From Acidobacteriaceae bacterium (GTDB lineage Bacteria > Acidobacteriota > Terriglobia > Terriglobales > Acidobacteriaceae): a DNA stretch of 64,000 nucleotides. Each line of letters opens with the position of its first letter. The first letter of the stretch is position 1. The position numbers and the translations under genes were made by a program. Under the pieces are notes generated by a model. It was not told the DNA's origin and ran no database searches. It saw only the letters and a list, made by a program, of their open reading frames with translations. Positions 10,312 through 18,282 of the stretch are shown here, piece by piece. The DNA lies in the NCBI GenBank assembly GCA_903642225.1, contig CAHJWI010000006.1, forward strand, positions 56,252-120,251, written 5' to 3'.

Positions 10312-10827
10312 CTACTGGGCCGACGCCGATGGTTGGTTGTGCCACCAGGTGGCATCGGCCAGCACGACGGAGGTTTGAACCTGGCGTTCGGGCACTGTCC
10401 AGTAGGTGCGCAGCAGGCGAACCTTTGTCTGCGGACCCACCACGCGGAAGCCGTGCCGCTGGTAGAAGCGAATGGCCCAGGTTGCGTCGGCCCAGGCACC
10501 CATCAGCACCGGCTTGGCGGTGGTGCTGTGCAGGTGCGCGAGCAGGCGGCCACCGACGCCACGATTCTGCGAGGCGGTGCGCACATAGGCGTGGCGAATG
10601 AGCATGACGTCCTGCACGGATTGGATACCCATGACGCCGAGGACTGCGCCGTCTTCCGTGTCGACGAAGAACTCCACGCGGGCGGCGATCTCGTGCCGCA
10701 GACTTTCGGCAGACATGTACGGTGACGGCAGGCGGTCGGGTGGGATGACGCCGCGGTAGACCTCCGCACCGTCGTTGATGGTGTGCAGAATGGTCTCGAA
10801 GTCCGCGTCAATGCAGGGACGGATCAT
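10312..10827 (-). CDS. GNAT-family N-acetyltransferase
   Basis: 171 residues. The start IRPCIDADFETILHTIND is a typical GNAT beta1-alpha1; the acetyl-CoA motif A is YVRTASQNRGVGGRLLAHL (QNRGVGG is the pyrophosphate-binding loop) and motif B is WADATWAIRFYQRHGFRVVG. It should transfer an acetyl group from acetyl-CoA to an amine; the substrate is unknown. The ATG overlaps the stop of the DUF4126 gene upstream by 4 bases, so the two are probably translated together. Confidence 0.88.
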   Translation of the reverse strand: MIRPCIDADFETILHTINDGAEVYRGVIPPDRLPSPYMSAESLRHEIAARVEFFVDTEDGAVLGVMGIQSVQDVMLIRHAYVRTASQNRGVGGRLLAHLHSTTAKPVLMGAWADATWAIRFYQRHGFRVVGPQTKVRLLRTYWTVPERQVQTSVVLADATWWHNQPSASAQ

Positions 10828-11435
10828 GGTTGGGCCGGCTTCTCCCTACCGCCGGAGAGGAGCCTTGTGCCGGCCTGACGGAAGCGCTGCTGCACGGTGA
10901 CGAACTGCCGCCGCAGCCTGCGGAAGATCATGCGGAAGAGGAGGACAACGACGACCAGACCCGAAATGGCCGCAGCACCCGCGACCAGTGGATGCCGTGT
11001 GGCTGCCCAGGTGAGGCTGATGGAGGCAACGTCTCCAGCGGCGCTGAGCGCGATGTTCGACACCGGTTCAGGAGAGGGAGTGACCAGCACACGGGCGGCC
11101 GATTTGGAACTGTGCGCAAGCAAGGCAACGACACCGCTGGCGAGCGTTACGGCGAACTGCATAGCCGGCGTGAGATGCCCGGTTGCGCGGTAAGCAAGGA
11201 CCGCTGCGACAGGCAGCCGCACAACGATCTGGAGCGCGTTCCAGACCAGGTCGAGCATAGGGATTTTGTCGGCGAAGAATTCCACGCAGAAAAGCGCGGC
11301 GGAGGCGGCGATGACCCACGTATTGCCGAGGCCGCCCAGGCCGGCAGGCAGCGCAAACCAGTGCATGCGCGACAGCATGCCGAGCATGGCGACGGCTGCG
11401 TACACGTTGAGGCCAGCCGCGAAGCTGACAGCCAC
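10824..11435 (-). CDS. DUF4126 membrane protein
   Basis: 203 residues with four to five membrane segments. The N-terminal half (FAAGLNVYAAVAMLGMLSRM, then FFADKIPMLDLVWNALQ and SSKSAARVLVTPSPEP) matches the DUF4126 family, inner-membrane proteins of unknown role. The start used is GTG at 11435; the open frame runs 18 codons further upstream with no better start, so the true N-terminus may be slightly longer. The C-terminus is basic (RRLRRQFVTVQQRFRQAG), probably cytoplasmic. It overlaps the acetyltransferase start by 4 bases. Confidence 0.82.
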   Translation of the reverse strand: MAVSFAAGLNVYAAVAMLGMLSRMHWFALPAGLGGLGNTWVIAASAALFCVEFFADKIPMLDLVWNALQIVVRLPVAAVLAYRATGHLTPAMQFAVTLASGVVALLAHSSKSAARVLVTPSPEPVSNIALSAAGDVASISLTWAATRHPLVAGAAAISGLVVVVLLFRMIFRRLRRQFVTVQQRFRQAGTRLLSGGREKPAQP

Positions 11436-11498
11436 GAGAAAGGCGACAAGCGATGCGGAGTCCCAGGCTATGACGGCGATTGTAGCCGGTCACAAAAG

Positions 11499-11526
11499 AA
11501 CGCCTCCGGTTGGGCCGGAAGCGTTT
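11499..11526 (-). terminator. terminator after the BI-1 gene
   Basis: Inverted repeat AACGC-C-TCCGG / CCGGA-A-GCGTT with one mismatch and a short loop; read on the minus strand the stem is followed by TTCTTTT. It lies 30 bases after the BI-1 stop and just upstream of the DUF4126 gene. Confidence 0.7.
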
Positions 11527-11556
11527 GTTGTTGCAGATGCTTATGCCGAAGCAGGA

Positions 11557-12228
11557 TCAGTCGCGGCGGCTGCGGCCACCGAAGAGTTGAAGCAGGGCGA
11601 GGAAAATGTTGATGCCGTCGAGATAGATGGATACCGAGAGCAGGATGGCGGTGCGGCTGTCTGCGCTGCCGGTTGCGCGGATGCGGGCGAAATCGCCGAC
11701 GGTGAGCAGGGTGAAGACGCCGAGGGTGAGCCAGGAGTAGGTGTCAGGCGTGAGGAAATGAAAGAACATGCTGACGAAACCTACGAGTACCAGGGCCAGG
11801 AGAGCGGCCATGCCGATGCCCTGGATGCGGCGGTAATCGATTTGGAAGAGGTAGGCGACGCAGCCGAGTATGGCCATGCCCAGGCCGGTGGTGAGGGCTG
11901 CCTGGAAGACAACGCCCGGACCGATGGCGCGCATGTAGTGGTGGATGATGGGCGCGATCTCCCAACCCATGAAGTAACCCAGGCCAAGAAACATGGCGAG
12001 CGTCAGGCCGACGCTGGCGCGGCGGGCAAAGTTGATGCCGAGCACGAGGGCGAGCACGGCGATGACGCCGGGCAGGGAGCTCCAGGGCGGGGCGGTGGCG
12101 ACGCCGACGGCTGTGAGCAGGAAGCCAAGAGCCGTAATGCCGAGAACCTTGGCCAGAAGCGAGGCAGTGCCTTCGCGCGGGACGTCGATCGTGAGAGGGT
12201 AGCGGTCGTTATAACCCTGTTGCAGCAT
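11557..12228 (-). CDS. Bax inhibitor-1/YccA family membrane protein
   Basis: 223 residues with seven membrane segments. ATG 12228 has AGGAGA seven bases upstream, far better than in-frame starts further out. Family marks are LTVGDFARI in the sixth segment region (where relatives have a conserved Asp) and the C-terminal DGINIFLALLQLFGGRSRRD. BI-1 homologues are calcium-leak or pH-sensing channels of the inner membrane; in bacteria the role is poorly defined, and YccA interacts with the FtsH protease. A hairpin separates it from the downstream DUF4126 gene, so it is probably transcribed alone. Confidence 0.88.
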   Translation of the reverse strand: MLQQGYNDRYPLTIDVPREGTASLLAKVLGITALGFLLTAVGVATAPPWSSLPGVIAVLALVLGINFARRASVGLTLAMFLGLGYFMGWEIAPIIHHYMRAIGPGVVFQAALTTGLGMAILGCVAYLFQIDYRRIQGIGMAALLALVLVGFVSMFFHFLTPDTYSWLTLGVFTLLTVGDFARIRATGSADSRTAILLSVSIYLDGINIFLALLQLFGGRSRRD

Positions 12229-12340
12229 GTTTCTGTCTCCTGGAAGGTCGCGATTGGGCGAGGACACTTCCATAATGATTAGACGCATTGGAGGGCTTGC
12301 TCGCACCATGCTGCGGGTCTTGCGGCAGAGCGCTTTCTGA

Positions 12341-12379
12341 CAGCGAAGCCCGAGAGCCAATGGCTTTCGGGCTTTGCTG
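12341..12379 (-). terminator. long bidirectional hairpin after the TPR gene
   Basis: Stem of about 18 bp with two G-T pairs (CAGCGAAGCCCGAGAG / CTTTCGGGCTTTGCTG) around a small loop. It lies 15 bases past the TPR gene stop and before the BI-1 promoter region on the same strand. Confidence 0.75.
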
Positions 12380-12393
12380 ACACGGCAGCGGGT

Positions 12394-13575
12394 TTATTTC
12401 TTGCGACCCGCTCTGTAGTTGCTGACAACTTTTTCATCGAAGCCGGCCATGATGGCCTTGACGTCTGGTGCAAACTTGCCGGTTGGGGCCAAGTCAAGGT
12501 ACTTGGAGTAGGCTTCAACGCAGCCGGGAGGCGGGATGATTTTGCCGGACTTGTTGTCAACCGTGCTTTTGCCGATGAGCGCCTGACCCTTGATGTAGTA
12601 AGCGTCAGCCTTGGTCGGGTCAGCGGCGATAGCCTTGTCTGCCGCCCCTGCTGCTGCGTCGCTGGATCCTGCATTTTGGGCCGTAACAGCCTCGTTGAAG
12701 TAGTACATGCCGGCCTTGGCGGGTTCGGCTTGCGCCGCCTTGTCGTAGGCGTCACTTGCTTCCTTGGGCTTGCTCTGTTTGCCGTAGGCCTGGCCCAGGC
12801 CGTTGTAGGCTGCGCCGGCGTAGGCGGGGCTGGGCTTTTTGCTTGCGGTATTTACGTCTGCAGCCTTCTGGTAGCTGGTGGCGGCTGCATCGAACTCGCC
12901 GGACTTCTTGGTAGCATCCTTCTCGGCAGTGGCCTGGCCAAGCTGGGCGTTGCCCAGTTCGAGCCACAGGATGGCTTCGTCACCCTTCTGGGTGGTGGCC
13001 TGGGTCATATCGGCGACAGCAGCTTCGTAGTTGTTGGCCTTTTCCTCGTCACGCGCCTTGGTCAACAGCGTGTTCAGGTTGGCGACGGTCTTGTTGGCGT
13101 TGGTTGCGTCGGCGTTTTTCTTCTTAAACTCTTCAATCTGCTTGCGCTGCTCGGGAGTCATGGCCTTCAGGTACTCTTCGCGGCTCATGTCGACGTTTTC
13201 CGTCAGGTTGTCGCCAGCCTTGACGATGACGTGATCCTTATAGTCGATGGTTTTGCCGTTGACCTGATAGAAGAGCACGTAATCGCCGGGCTTGATACTG
13301 TCGGCCTTAAACGCGCCGTCGGCACCGACGGGAAAGGTGTACTCATACTTGCGCTTGGTGTCATCATTGGTCGACCGGTCGGTGGTGAGCTTGAGTTCAC
13401 CCTCTTTGACGGGCTGGCCGGCCGGATTGGTAATCTGGCCGTGAACCGAGCCGGGAGCGGCGTTTGCCTGTGCTGCCGCAGCAAGTGGAGCGACCACGAC
13501 CGTGATGGTAGCTGTTGCGAGGGTGAGCACCGGTGCGAGCACAAGTGCGGCCATGCTGAGAGATGTTTTTTTCAT
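12394..13575 (-). CDS. exported TPR protein with carboxypeptidase-regulatory-like domain
   Basis: 393 residues. ATG 13575 gives a long Ala/Val-rich signal peptide (about 1-40). Residues 45-130 form a beta-sandwich of the CarboxypepD_reg type (GSVHGQITNPAGQPVKEG, FKADSIKPGDYVLFY). A Lys/Glu-rich helix leads to four or five tetratricopeptide repeats (residues about 195-370, for example AYNGLGQAYGKQSKPKEASD and YYFNEAVTAQNAGSSDAA). Likely a periplasmic scaffold; no catalytic motif is visible. The same class of exported TPR protein recurs at 28.5 kb. Confidence 0.8.
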   Translation of the reverse strand: MKKTSLSMAALVLAPVLTLATATITVVVAPLAAAAQANAAPGSVHGQITNPAGQPVKEGELKLTTDRSTNDDTKRKYEYTFPVGADGAFKADSIKPGDYVLFYQVNGKTIDYKDHVIVKAGDNLTENVDMSREEYLKAMTPEQRKQIEEFKKKNADATNANKTVANLNTLLTKARDEEKANNYEAAVADMTQATTQKGDEAILWLELGNAQLGQATAEKDATKKSGEFDAAATSYQKAADVNTASKKPSPAYAGAAYNGLGQAYGKQSKPKEASDAYDKAAQAEPAKAGMYYFNEAVTAQNAGSSDAAAGAADKAIAADPTKADAYYIKGQALIGKSTVDNKSGKIIPPPGCVEAYSKYLDLAPTGKFAPDVKAIMAGFDEKVVSNYRAGRKK

Positions 13576-13660
13576 AAATCCTGTCGCTCCTGGCGGCGCA
13601 GCGATGTGCCGGCCGGTTTGTCCTGCAAATACAAACTCTAAATCGTTCACGAAGTCGTGC

Positions 13661-14350
13661 TTAGCTGGCCTCGTGGCTTTGGTACGGAATTGGATCGCTG
13701 ATGCCTGCTTCGCGAAAGGCGCGAAGGCGCAGGACACAGCTATCGCACACACCACAGGCAAAATCCTGCCCAGAATAGCATGACCAACTTACATGCAATG
13801 GTGCACCAAGTTCAACACCCAGGCGGACGATCTGTGTCTTTTTGAGGTGGATGAGAGGAGTGGTGACGCGGATGTCACCGTGTTTTGTTCCCTGGCGAAC
13901 CAAGGCGTTGAAGGCGTCGTAATACGCGGGACGGCAGTCGGGATATCCGGAGCTATCCTGCTCCACGGCACCGATGAAGACGGTGCGCGCACCCAAAACT
14001 TCAGCCCAGCTAACGGCGGCGGAGAGGAAATGTGCGTTGCGGAAGGGGACATAGGTGACGGGGATTTCATGGCCAATCCCCTGCTCCGGAGCGGCTGGTA
14101 TATCGATGGACGTGTCTGTCAGCGCCGAGCCGCCGATGATACGGAAGAGGTCCATGCGCAACGGCAGGAACTGTTGAAAGGACAGCGTTTGCGCAACGGC
14201 CTGGGCGGCCTGGAGCTCACGCTGCTCAGTACGCTGACCGTAGCTGAAGTGCAGCGCGTAGGCGTCGTAGTCCCGTGCCGCAAGGGCAGCGCAGACGGTG
14301 GAGTCCATGCCGCCGGAGAGGCAGACGACGGCCTTTTCTCGGGGTGGCAT
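13661..14350 (-). CDS. queC: 7-cyano-7-deazaguanine synthase
   Basis: 229 residues. The ATP pyrophosphatase loop CLSGGMDST is at residues 9-17, HFSYGQRTEQRELQAA follows, and the C-terminus carries the four zinc cysteines (CYSGQDFACGVCDSC). QueC turns 7-carboxy-7-deazaguanine into preQ0 with ammonia and ATP, the last step of preQ0 formation for queuosine in tRNA. Its partners queE and queD lie 2.4-3.5 kb away on the same strand. It starts 3 bases after the stop of the small DUF2007 gene, so these two form an operon. Confidence 0.95.
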   Translation of the reverse strand: MPPREKAVVCLSGGMDSTVCAALAARDYDAYALHFSYGQRTEQRELQAAQAVAQTLSFQQFLPLRMDLFRIIGGSALTDTSIDIPAAPEQGIGHEIPVTYVPFRNAHFLSAAVSWAEVLGARTVFIGAVEQDSSGYPDCRPAYYDAFNALVRQGTKHGDIRVTTPLIHLKKTQIVRLGVELGAPLHVSWSCYSGQDFACGVCDSCVLRLRAFREAGISDPIPYQSHEAS

Positions 14351-14353
14351 AGG

Positions 14354-14653
14354 TTAGAGGTCGTCGCCGTTGTCGGCGAGCGAGGCACCTGCCGGAGTGT
14401 TGGGGCCGGTTGCGGATTCAGAGTTCTGCAGACCGCCCGCAGGAATGGTGTTGAGCAGCTCACGGGCGTTGTCAAGGTCGGCGAGACGGACCTGAAGGCG
14501 TGCGCCGGACATGGGTAAAAGGATGTTTGCTTCTTCGCCGCTCATGAAGCTGTCGATGCCGGAGCCATCAAGGACAGATTGGGCGAGGGATGCTTCTCCT
14601 ACTTCGGAGTAGCTTGCCACTGTTACGTAGTCGTCTTCGTCGCGTTCTGCCAT
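14354..14653 (-). CDS. DUF2007-like small protein
   Basis: 99 residues from ATG 14653. The core YVTVASYSEVGEASLAQSVL, then GIDSFMSGEEA and RLQVRLADLDNARELLN, has the alpha-beta pattern of the DUF2007 'putative signal transducing' family, a small ferredoxin-like fold of unknown role often found beside unrelated enzymes. The C-terminal 25 residues are disordered and acidic. Co-transcribed with queC. No signal peptide. Confidence 0.7.
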   Translation of the reverse strand: MAERDEDDYVTVASYSEVGEASLAQSVLDGSGIDSFMSGEEANILLPMSGARLQVRLADLDNARELLNTIPAGGLQNSESATGPNTPAGASLADNGDDL

Positions 14654-14806
14654 GGGTGTCTCACTTTCAGCAGGGTTGGACGCAGCAGGCAAGGGTGTGG
14701 CTGTATGGGCAGCTTCCCCCGCGCTGTGGTGGTCTAAATTTCTGATTCTGCTGGATCGATTGGCAGGTCCTTGCAACGACGGACTTAGCCGCGCATGACA
14801 TGATCT

Positions 14807-15847
14807 CTATTTTGGTGGAGTATCGCGGTATTGAGGCCAGTTGCGGACGAGTTCGCGGACGACGATGTCGCCAACCTGGTACGCGGCGGTAACGGCGGGG
14901 AGGAAGGCGGAATAGGTGCGGATTTTGGTTTCGGCGAGGCTCTCGGCGGCGGTGATGCCGGTGCGCTGCTGATCGTAATTCGAGACTGTACGCAGGACGA
15001 GGACGCGGTGGAGGTCGACGCGACCGGCCTTTGCCAACCAGGTGAGTGACTGGAGGGTGCCGGAATCTTCCATGCCGGTGGTGACGTAAGTGCCGGCGCC
15101 GTCGGTCTGGTACTTGGCCCAGCCAGCGGCCCAGTCGCTCATGAGCTTGCCGTGAAAGAAGGTGGAGGAGCTGACCGTGTCGCCGCGCTGGACGTGCGGA
15201 GGTTTGTGGGCGGCCTCAGGCGAAAAGCGGATACGTCCCTTTTGGAGGGGTTCGGAGTCGGCGAGGGGGACGTTCTTTGTGAGGGTATAAGCCCAAGTGA
15301 CGAGCGGCTCGTCGAGGTGGAAGGCCATGCCGTTGTCAGCGGTGCGGGGCTGCTCGTACGGCGTGGACTTGCGAAGGGGAACGTAGCCGGTGGGCCAGGT
15401 GGAGGGGATTTCGCGTGCATCGAGCTCGTGGGCGAGGTCGCCGTCGACGACCCAGCTGGCCCAGACGGCGGAGCCAAGCGAGGTAAGGTTTGGGTTGCCG
15501 CCGGCGATACCGGCAACGATCCAGTAGGTGTGGGAAAAGTCAAAGCGCGGATCGCTGCCAAGGGCCATGACCGTGCCTGCGGCACGAATGGCTCCCATGC
15601 CGGTGACAATGCCGAGGACGCCGTCGTCGTTCATAAGCGCGTCGTGGTAGGCGTTCGGCAGCGGGAAGCGTTCGGTGAGGTGCTCGCCTTCAGCCCATCG
15701 CTGGAACTCGCCGGGGGCGTCGCCTGTGTCTGCGCCGACTTCAAACATGGTGACGACGACGACCTTGACCGGGATTGGGGTTTGTTGGGCGGGTGCCGCC
15801 GATGCGAGGAGCAGGCTGAGGGCAACGGCGGAGAGGAATGCGCGCAT
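14807..15847 (-). CDS. exported purine nucleoside permease (NUP)-like protein
   Basis: 346 residues with a signal peptide (MRAFLSAVALSLLLASAAPAQ). The mature part has the family marks VVVVTMFEVGADTGDAPGEF, GIVTGMGAIRAAGTVMALG, WIVAGIAGGNP and SGTLQSLTWLA. The family was named after a yeast nucleoside permease, but the sequence has no membrane segments beyond the signal peptide and resembles the nucleoside phosphorylase fold, so a periplasmic nucleoside-binding or -cleaving role is plausible. It lies between queC and the toxin-antitoxin pair and is not obviously part of an operon. Confidence 0.8.
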   Translation of the reverse strand: MRAFLSAVALSLLLASAAPAQQTPIPVKVVVVTMFEVGADTGDAPGEFQRWAEGEHLTERFPLPNAYHDALMNDDGVLGIVTGMGAIRAAGTVMALGSDPRFDFSHTYWIVAGIAGGNPNLTSLGSAVWASWVVDGDLAHELDAREIPSTWPTGYVPLRKSTPYEQPRTADNGMAFHLDEPLVTWAYTLTKNVPLADSEPLQKGRIRFSPEAAHKPPHVQRGDTVSSSTFFHGKLMSDWAAGWAKYQTDGAGTYVTTGMEDSGTLQSLTWLAKAGRVDLHRVLVLRTVSNYDQQRTGITAAESLAETKIRTYSAFLPAVTAAYQVGDIVVRELVRNWPQYRDTPPK

Positions 15848-15917
15848 GAGCTCATGCTACGTTGCGGGTTGAGGGCGTAAGCCGTCCAACTGAGTGCTGG
15901 TGGCCAACTTAGCCAAG

Positions 15918-15935
15918 TACGCGTATGATCGAGCC
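15918..15935 (+). promoter_or_regulatory. -10 box and palindrome of the antitoxin gene (leaderless start)
   Basis: TATGAT (15924-15929) ends six bases before the GTG at 15936, so transcription should begin at or next to the start codon. There is no ribosome-binding site. The palindrome TACGCGTA (15918-15925) overlaps the box and could be the antitoxin's own operator. The -35 region is poor. Confidence 0.5.
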
Positions 15936-16223
15936 GTGCGAACCGTGAACATTGGCGAGTTGAAGAATCAGCTGAGTAGCTATCTGCAGCATGTTAAGGA
16001 TGGCGAAGAGGTTGTAATTCGCGATCGAAATGTTCCTGTAGCGCGCATACTGCCCTTTCGGCACGACCCGGGGTGGGACCGCGAAGTGCGGCTGCTTGCA
16101 GCGGGACTTCTAAAAATGCCGGAAGAGGCGATGGATTGGGACACGTTTTTTCGTGTGCCCGCCGGAAATGTGGCACACGGTGTTGCCGTTGACGCGGCGC
16201 TGGAGAGCCGGGGAGATCGATGA
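15936..16223 (+). CDS. Phd/YefM-type antitoxin
   Basis: 95 residues from GTG 15936 (a GTG 42 bases upstream would place the promoter inside the gene). The N-terminal 45 residues have the Phd/YefM pattern: TVNIGELKNQLSSYLQHVKDGEEVVIRDRNVPVARILP. The rest should wrap the toxin. Antitoxins of this type neutralise the toxin and repress their own promoter. The stop overlaps the start of the PIN toxin gene by 4 bases (ATGA), the usual antitoxin-first order. Confidence 0.85.
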   Translation: MRTVNIGELKNQLSSYLQHVKDGEEVVIRDRNVPVARILPFRHDPGWDREVRLLAAGLLKMPEEAMDWDTFFRVPAGNVAHGVAVDAALESRGDR

Positions 16224-16648
16224 CTTCCGCGTTCTGGGATTCAAGCGCGCTGGTACCGCTGTGTGTACAGCAACAGCCGAGTTCCGCAGTGCGGCAGATG
16301 CTGGATATTTATGAGCTCACGGTGTGGTGGGCGACGCCAGTCGAGATGCGAAGCGCCTTCGAGAGGCTGCGGCGAACGGGACAGTTGACAGCCCCGGAAT
16401 ACGCCGCTGCAGGTGAACGGCTCGAACGACTTCGACGCGGATGGCGGGAGTTGCAGCCGGGGGCGGCACTTCGCAAAGACGCAGAGGACATCTTGACGAG
16501 ATTTGCCTTGAAAGCGGCAGACGCTTTGCAGTTGGCCGCCGCATTGACCTGGTGCTCAGGCGACGCACGCGACTGCACCTTTATCTCAGGGGATGACCAG
16601 CTTTTGCAGGCTGCACGTGGGGTCGGATTCCTGATCGTGAAGGGTTAG
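16220..16648 (+). CDS. PIN-domain toxin (VapC-like ribonuclease)
   Basis: 142 residues. The acidic residues of the PIN active site are in place: Asp in FWDSSALVPL (residue 7), Glu in TPVEMRSAF (about 42), Asp in KAADALQLAAAL (about 101) and Asp in FISGDDQLL (about 124). PIN toxins cut tRNA or rRNA with magnesium or manganese when the antitoxin is lost. It is coupled to the antitoxin by a 4-base overlap. No other mobile-element sign lies nearby, although the pair interrupts the queuosine gene neighbourhood. Confidence 0.88.
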   Translation: MTSAFWDSSALVPLCVQQQPSSAVRQMLDIYELTVWWATPVEMRSAFERLRRTGQLTAPEYAAAGERLERLRRGWRELQPGAALRKDAEDILTRFALKAADALQLAAALTWCSGDARDCTFISGDDQLLQAARGVGFLIVKG

Positions 16649-16721
16649 CGTGCGCTTCGGCACTTTCCTGACCGCTGAGTTTCGTTCGCCGACGTGTATC
16701 GCAAAGGAGACGATTAGAGCC

Positions 16722-17405
16722 TCAGACGCCTTTCTTCTGGGGTTCCCAGATGAACTTGTGAATTTGCAGGCTTAGGCGGGCGGGCAGGTTGTCCTCGAGC
16801 ATCCAGCCGACGAGGTCGCGGGCGTCGAGTTCCATGTTGTCGGCGATGCGGAGCGGGGATGGGGACTGGAGGAAGGCGGGTGAGAGCAGGATGGCGGCGA
16901 GCGGGCGATGGGCGAGGTGCTCGCGGATGAAGTCGCGGGCGAAGTCGTAGTCGCGGCGGTCGCGGAGGACGAACTTGACCTCGTCGCGGGGGGTGAGGCA
17001 GTCGAGGTTGGACATGCGGAAGCTGCCTGCGGCTTCGCCGGCACCGGGGCACTTGACGTCGACGATCTTGTGGACGGCGGTGGGGACTTCGCCGAGGGGG
17101 CGCTCGCCGCTGGTTTCCATCATCAGCGTGTAGCGGCCGTCGGCGAGGAGGCGGTGCATGAGGGGGAGCAGCTCGCGGGCGTGGAGCATGGGCTCGCCGC
17201 CGGTGAACTCGATGAGGGGGCAGTGCAGGGCTTTAATTTGTGCGACGACTTCATCTTCCGTAAAAGGCTGGCCGCCGTGGAAGGTATAGGTGGAGTCGCA
17301 CCAGGCGCAGCGGAGGTTGCAGCCGGCGAAGCGCACGAAGATGCACGGAACGCCGGTGAAGGTGCTTTCGCCCTGGACGGATTTGTAGAGTTCGATGAGG
17401 CGCAT
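16722..17405 (-). CDS. queE: 7-carboxy-7-deazaguanine synthase (radical SAM)
   Basis: 227 residues. The N-terminal YKSVQGESTFTGVPCIFVRF is followed by GCNLRCAWCDS, the Cx3CxxC cluster that binds the 4Fe-4S centre and S-adenosylmethionine, and by TGGEPML. QueE contracts 6-carboxytetrahydropterin to 7-carboxy-7-deazaguanine, the second pathway-specific step in preQ0 synthesis. It follows queD by 19 bases on the same strand, so queD-queE is an operon. AGAGAG lies before the ATG. Confidence 0.95.
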   Translation of the reverse strand: MRLIELYKSVQGESTFTGVPCIFVRFAGCNLRCAWCDSTYTFHGGQPFTEDEVVAQIKALHCPLIEFTGGEPMLHARELLPLMHRLLADGRYTLMMETSGERPLGEVPTAVHKIVDVKCPGAGEAAGSFRMSNLDCLTPRDEVKFVLRDRRDYDFARDFIREHLAHRPLAAILLSPAFLQSPSPLRIADNMELDARDLVGWMLEDNLPARLSLQIHKFIWEPQKKGV

Positions 17406-17424
17406 GGTGCTCTCTGCGATTGCA

Positions 17425-17805
17425 CTAGTCGGCGGAGTAAGTGGCCTGTGAGGTGTCGGTTTCGAAGATGGTGCTTTGCCTGACGCGGACGCGGCCCCCG
17501 GTGAGGTTGGCGAGGTGCTGCTCAGTCTGGTCGAAGAAGTATTTGGCGAGATTTTCTGCCGACGGATTGACCGTGGTGAAGGGTTCGAGCTCGTTGATCA
17601 TGTGGTGGTCGAGATAGTCGATGACGGGCTTGAGGACTTCTTTGAGGATCTTGAAGTCGAGCAGGAGGCCATTGGGCTCGAGCTCGCGGCCGGCCAGGGT
17701 GACGAGGACGCGGTAGTTGTGACCGTGCGGGTTTTCGCACTTGCCGTGGTAGTCGCGCAGGTAGTGGCCGGAGGAGAAGCCGGCTTCGACGGTGATTTGA
17801 AACAT
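17425..17805 (-). CDS. queD: 6-carboxy-5,6,7,8-tetrahydropterin synthase
   Basis: 126 residues. The zinc histidines and catalytic Cys are in FSSGHYLRDYHGKCENPHGH (residues 10-29), the QueD/PTPS signature; LDHHMINE and FPT-like PFTTVNPSAENLA complete the fold. It converts dihydroneopterin triphosphate to 6-carboxytetrahydropterin in the cytoplasm, first in the preQ0 branch. The gene heads the queD-queE operon. I see no preQ1 riboswitch in the 125 bases upstream. Confidence 0.95.
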   Translation of the reverse strand: MFQITVEAGFSSGHYLRDYHGKCENPHGHNYRVLVTLAGRELEPNGLLLDFKILKEVLKPVIDYLDHHMINELEPFTTVNPSAENLAKYFFDQTEQHLANLTGGRVRVRQSTIFETDTSQATYSAD

Positions 17806-17930
17806 GGTCTGACTGGCTCGCTTTGCGGCTGCGGTGCGCGGTGGCGACTCTTTGCGCTTTGCTGCACAATCCAGTTTACCGAAGAGGGCGGAGGTGCGCG
17901 ACCGGCTGGCGTTTCTGCGGCGTGTGAGGG

Positions 17931-18197
17931 TTATTGGCCGTCGGAGCGTGGGCGCTTCTGTTCCAGAGCGCGCTGGCGGGCGCTGCGTGCCTCTGCCTGC
18001 TCAAACATGGTTTGGAAGATGCCGAAGAGGGCGACGAGCATGCCGAGGACGAGCAGAACGATGCCGATCATCTGCCACAGGCTGCTGTCGGCGGGGGAGC
18101 CGGGCTCGTGCGCGATGCCGGTGAGCGCGATGATGTAGCAGACGGCTGCGAAGAAGCCGAGTGTGCCGGCGAGGATGTAGAGGTTGCGGCTCAGCAT
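17931..18197 (-). CDS. small two-helix membrane protein
   Basis: 88 residues: two hydrophobic helices (LYILAGTLGFFAAVCYIIAL and MIGIVLLVLGMLVALFGIF) joined by a short loop, then a basic, charged tail (EARSARQRALEQKRPRSDG). It should be an inner-membrane protein with a cytoplasmic tail. No family recognised. It is divergent from the EamA gene, with 85 bases between the two ATG codons. Confidence 0.6.
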   Translation of the reverse strand: MLSRNLYILAGTLGFFAAVCYIIALTGIAHEPGSPADSSLWQMIGIVLLVLGMLVALFGIFQTMFEQAEARSARQRALEQKRPRSDGQ

Positions 18198-18282
18198 CGT
18201 GGAACCAGTTTACGCGGGAGCAGGTTTGCCGGAGAGATTGCTTGCCAGCCTGCGGCAGCGGCTACCATCAGTGACACGCGAT

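Noticed and set aside
17806..17930. preQ1 riboswitch upstream of queD
   Set aside because: I looked for the A-rich tail and small pseudoknot and saw neither.
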